Shown one piece after another: positions 42,618 to 42,839 of a stretch of DNA of 42,839 nt. Position 1 is the stretch's first letter. Every line of letters starts with the position of its first letter. The translations under genes and the position numbers were made by a program. The notes under the pieces were generated by a model. It saw only the letters and a program-made list of their open reading frames with translations, made no database searches and was not told the origin of the DNA. Origin of the DNA: Ameyamaea chiangmaiensis. Its GTDB lineage: Bacteria; Pseudomonadota; Alphaproteobacteria; Acetobacterales; Acetobacteraceae. The stretch lies in NCBI RefSeq assembly GCF_013376175.1, contig NZ_JABXXR010000012.1, positions 1-42,839 of the forward strand. The letters are read 5' to 3'.

Positions 42618-42641
42618 CCGCCATCCGGACCAGGATGGCGG
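42618..42641. terminator. bidirectional hairpin terminator
   Basis: CCGCCATCC (42618-42626) and GGATGGCGG (42633-42641) form a perfect 9-bp stem around a 6-base loop between the convergent YghU-like and NrsF-like genes. TGTTGTTC follows on the plus strand. Confidence 0.65.
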
Positions 42642-42652
42642 TGTTGTTCACC

Positions 42653-42839
42653 CTACCAGCGGGTCAGTGGCGGCAGGATCAGACGTGTCACGAGTGTCAC
42701 GACGCTGCAGGCCGCCGAATACCAGACGGCGACATAAAGCGGGTCATCGAACGGACAGGCCAGCGCGAAGGCCAGCGCGCCAAAGGCCGCGGCGGCGATC
42801 CCCACTGCCCAGGCCGTGCCGCGCGCATCCACCGGGGCG
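42653..42839 (-). CDS. probable NrsF/DUF1109 membrane protein, C-terminal part (runs off window)
   Basis: The minus strand from the window edge to the stop at 42653 reads two hydrophobic segments (AVGIAAAAFGALAFALACPF; AVWYSAACSVVTLVTRLI) and ends LILPPLTRW. CPFDDPLYVAVWYS matches the C-terminal pattern of NrsF/DUF1109 proteins, six-helix inner-membrane anti-sigma factors that hold SigF-type ECF sigma factors. Only the last two helices are visible, so the call rests on a short motif. A sigma factor gene would be expected just beyond the window. Confidence 0.55.
   Translation of the reverse strand, partial: APVDARGTAWAVGIAAAAFGALAFALACPFDDPLYVAVWYSAACSVVTLVTRLILPPLTRW

Noticed and set aside
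1-42839. CRISPR array, rRNA or complete tRNA
   Set aside because: No regularly spaced repeats, rRNA segments or full cloverleaf sequence were seen; only the tRNA 3'-end cores.

Overview
The window looks like accessory DNA of an acetic acid bacterium (Acetobacteraceae: Komagataeibacter, Gluconacetobacter, Acetobacter or Gluconobacter type). This is judged from the GC-rich alphaproteobacterial codon use, the Trb/VirD2-type mobilization genes, the large serine recombinases and the GST / old-yellow-enzyme cluster on the right. It is an inference from sequence style; no rRNA or tRNA gene is present to fix it.

Layout. 1-276: start of an adenine/cytosine DNA methyltransferase, minus strand. 645-839: relic of a luciferase-like monooxygenase. 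1317-7392: a compact island. It holds a plus-strand operon (P-loop nucleotide-kinase-like protein, BpsA-like NPPW methyltransferase-fold protein, WGYGGN protein), an opposing minus-strand operon (WGVGN protein, ImmA/IrrE metalloprotease, PIN-like protein), and a MspJI/AspBHI-type modification-dependent endonuclease. 7671-9633: a small protein and a large serine recombinase. 9969-16640: DUF2975 + XRE pair and a tripartite RND efflux operon. 16836-20781: remains of a conjugation module (RHH protein, DUF3363 relaxase, DUF2840 protein) without coupling protein, signal peptidase or trb genes. 20899-23317: an NdpA/YejK-like nucleoid-associated protein coupled to a membrane-anchored protein, a candidate defence pair. 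23886-26944: two small proteins, CcdA/CcdB, and a second large serine recombinase. 27054-27934: Xre/RES toxin-antitoxin. 28195-29361: DUF4238 protein. 29554-42579: detoxification and efflux genes: five GST-fold proteins, FtrA- and LysR-type regulators, ArsB-like and MFS transporters, VOC protein, old yellow enzyme, peroxiredoxin, carboxymuconolactone-decarboxylase-like protein and SDR. 42653-42839: probable C-terminus of an NrsF/DUF1109 protein.

How it fits together. Both recombinase genes end in a TGGTTGCGGGG core, the reverse complement of the 3' end of bacterial initiator tRNA (CCCCGCAACCA). Just inside each core is a hairpin that reads as an intrinsic terminator on the tRNA's strand. This suggests tandem, SCC-like integrative elements that use the tRNA-fMet 3' end and restore its terminator. 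Element A would carry the 1.3-7.4 kb island; element B (about 9.58-26.88 kb) would carry efflux, mobilization relics, the NdpA pair and CcdAB.

The strongest candidates for an undescribed system are (i) the kinase / BpsA-like / WGYGGN operon facing the WGVGN / ImmA / PIN operon, where the two WG-x-GN proteins appear to be distant relatives, and (ii) the NdpA-membrane protein pair. Function for both is inferred from context only.
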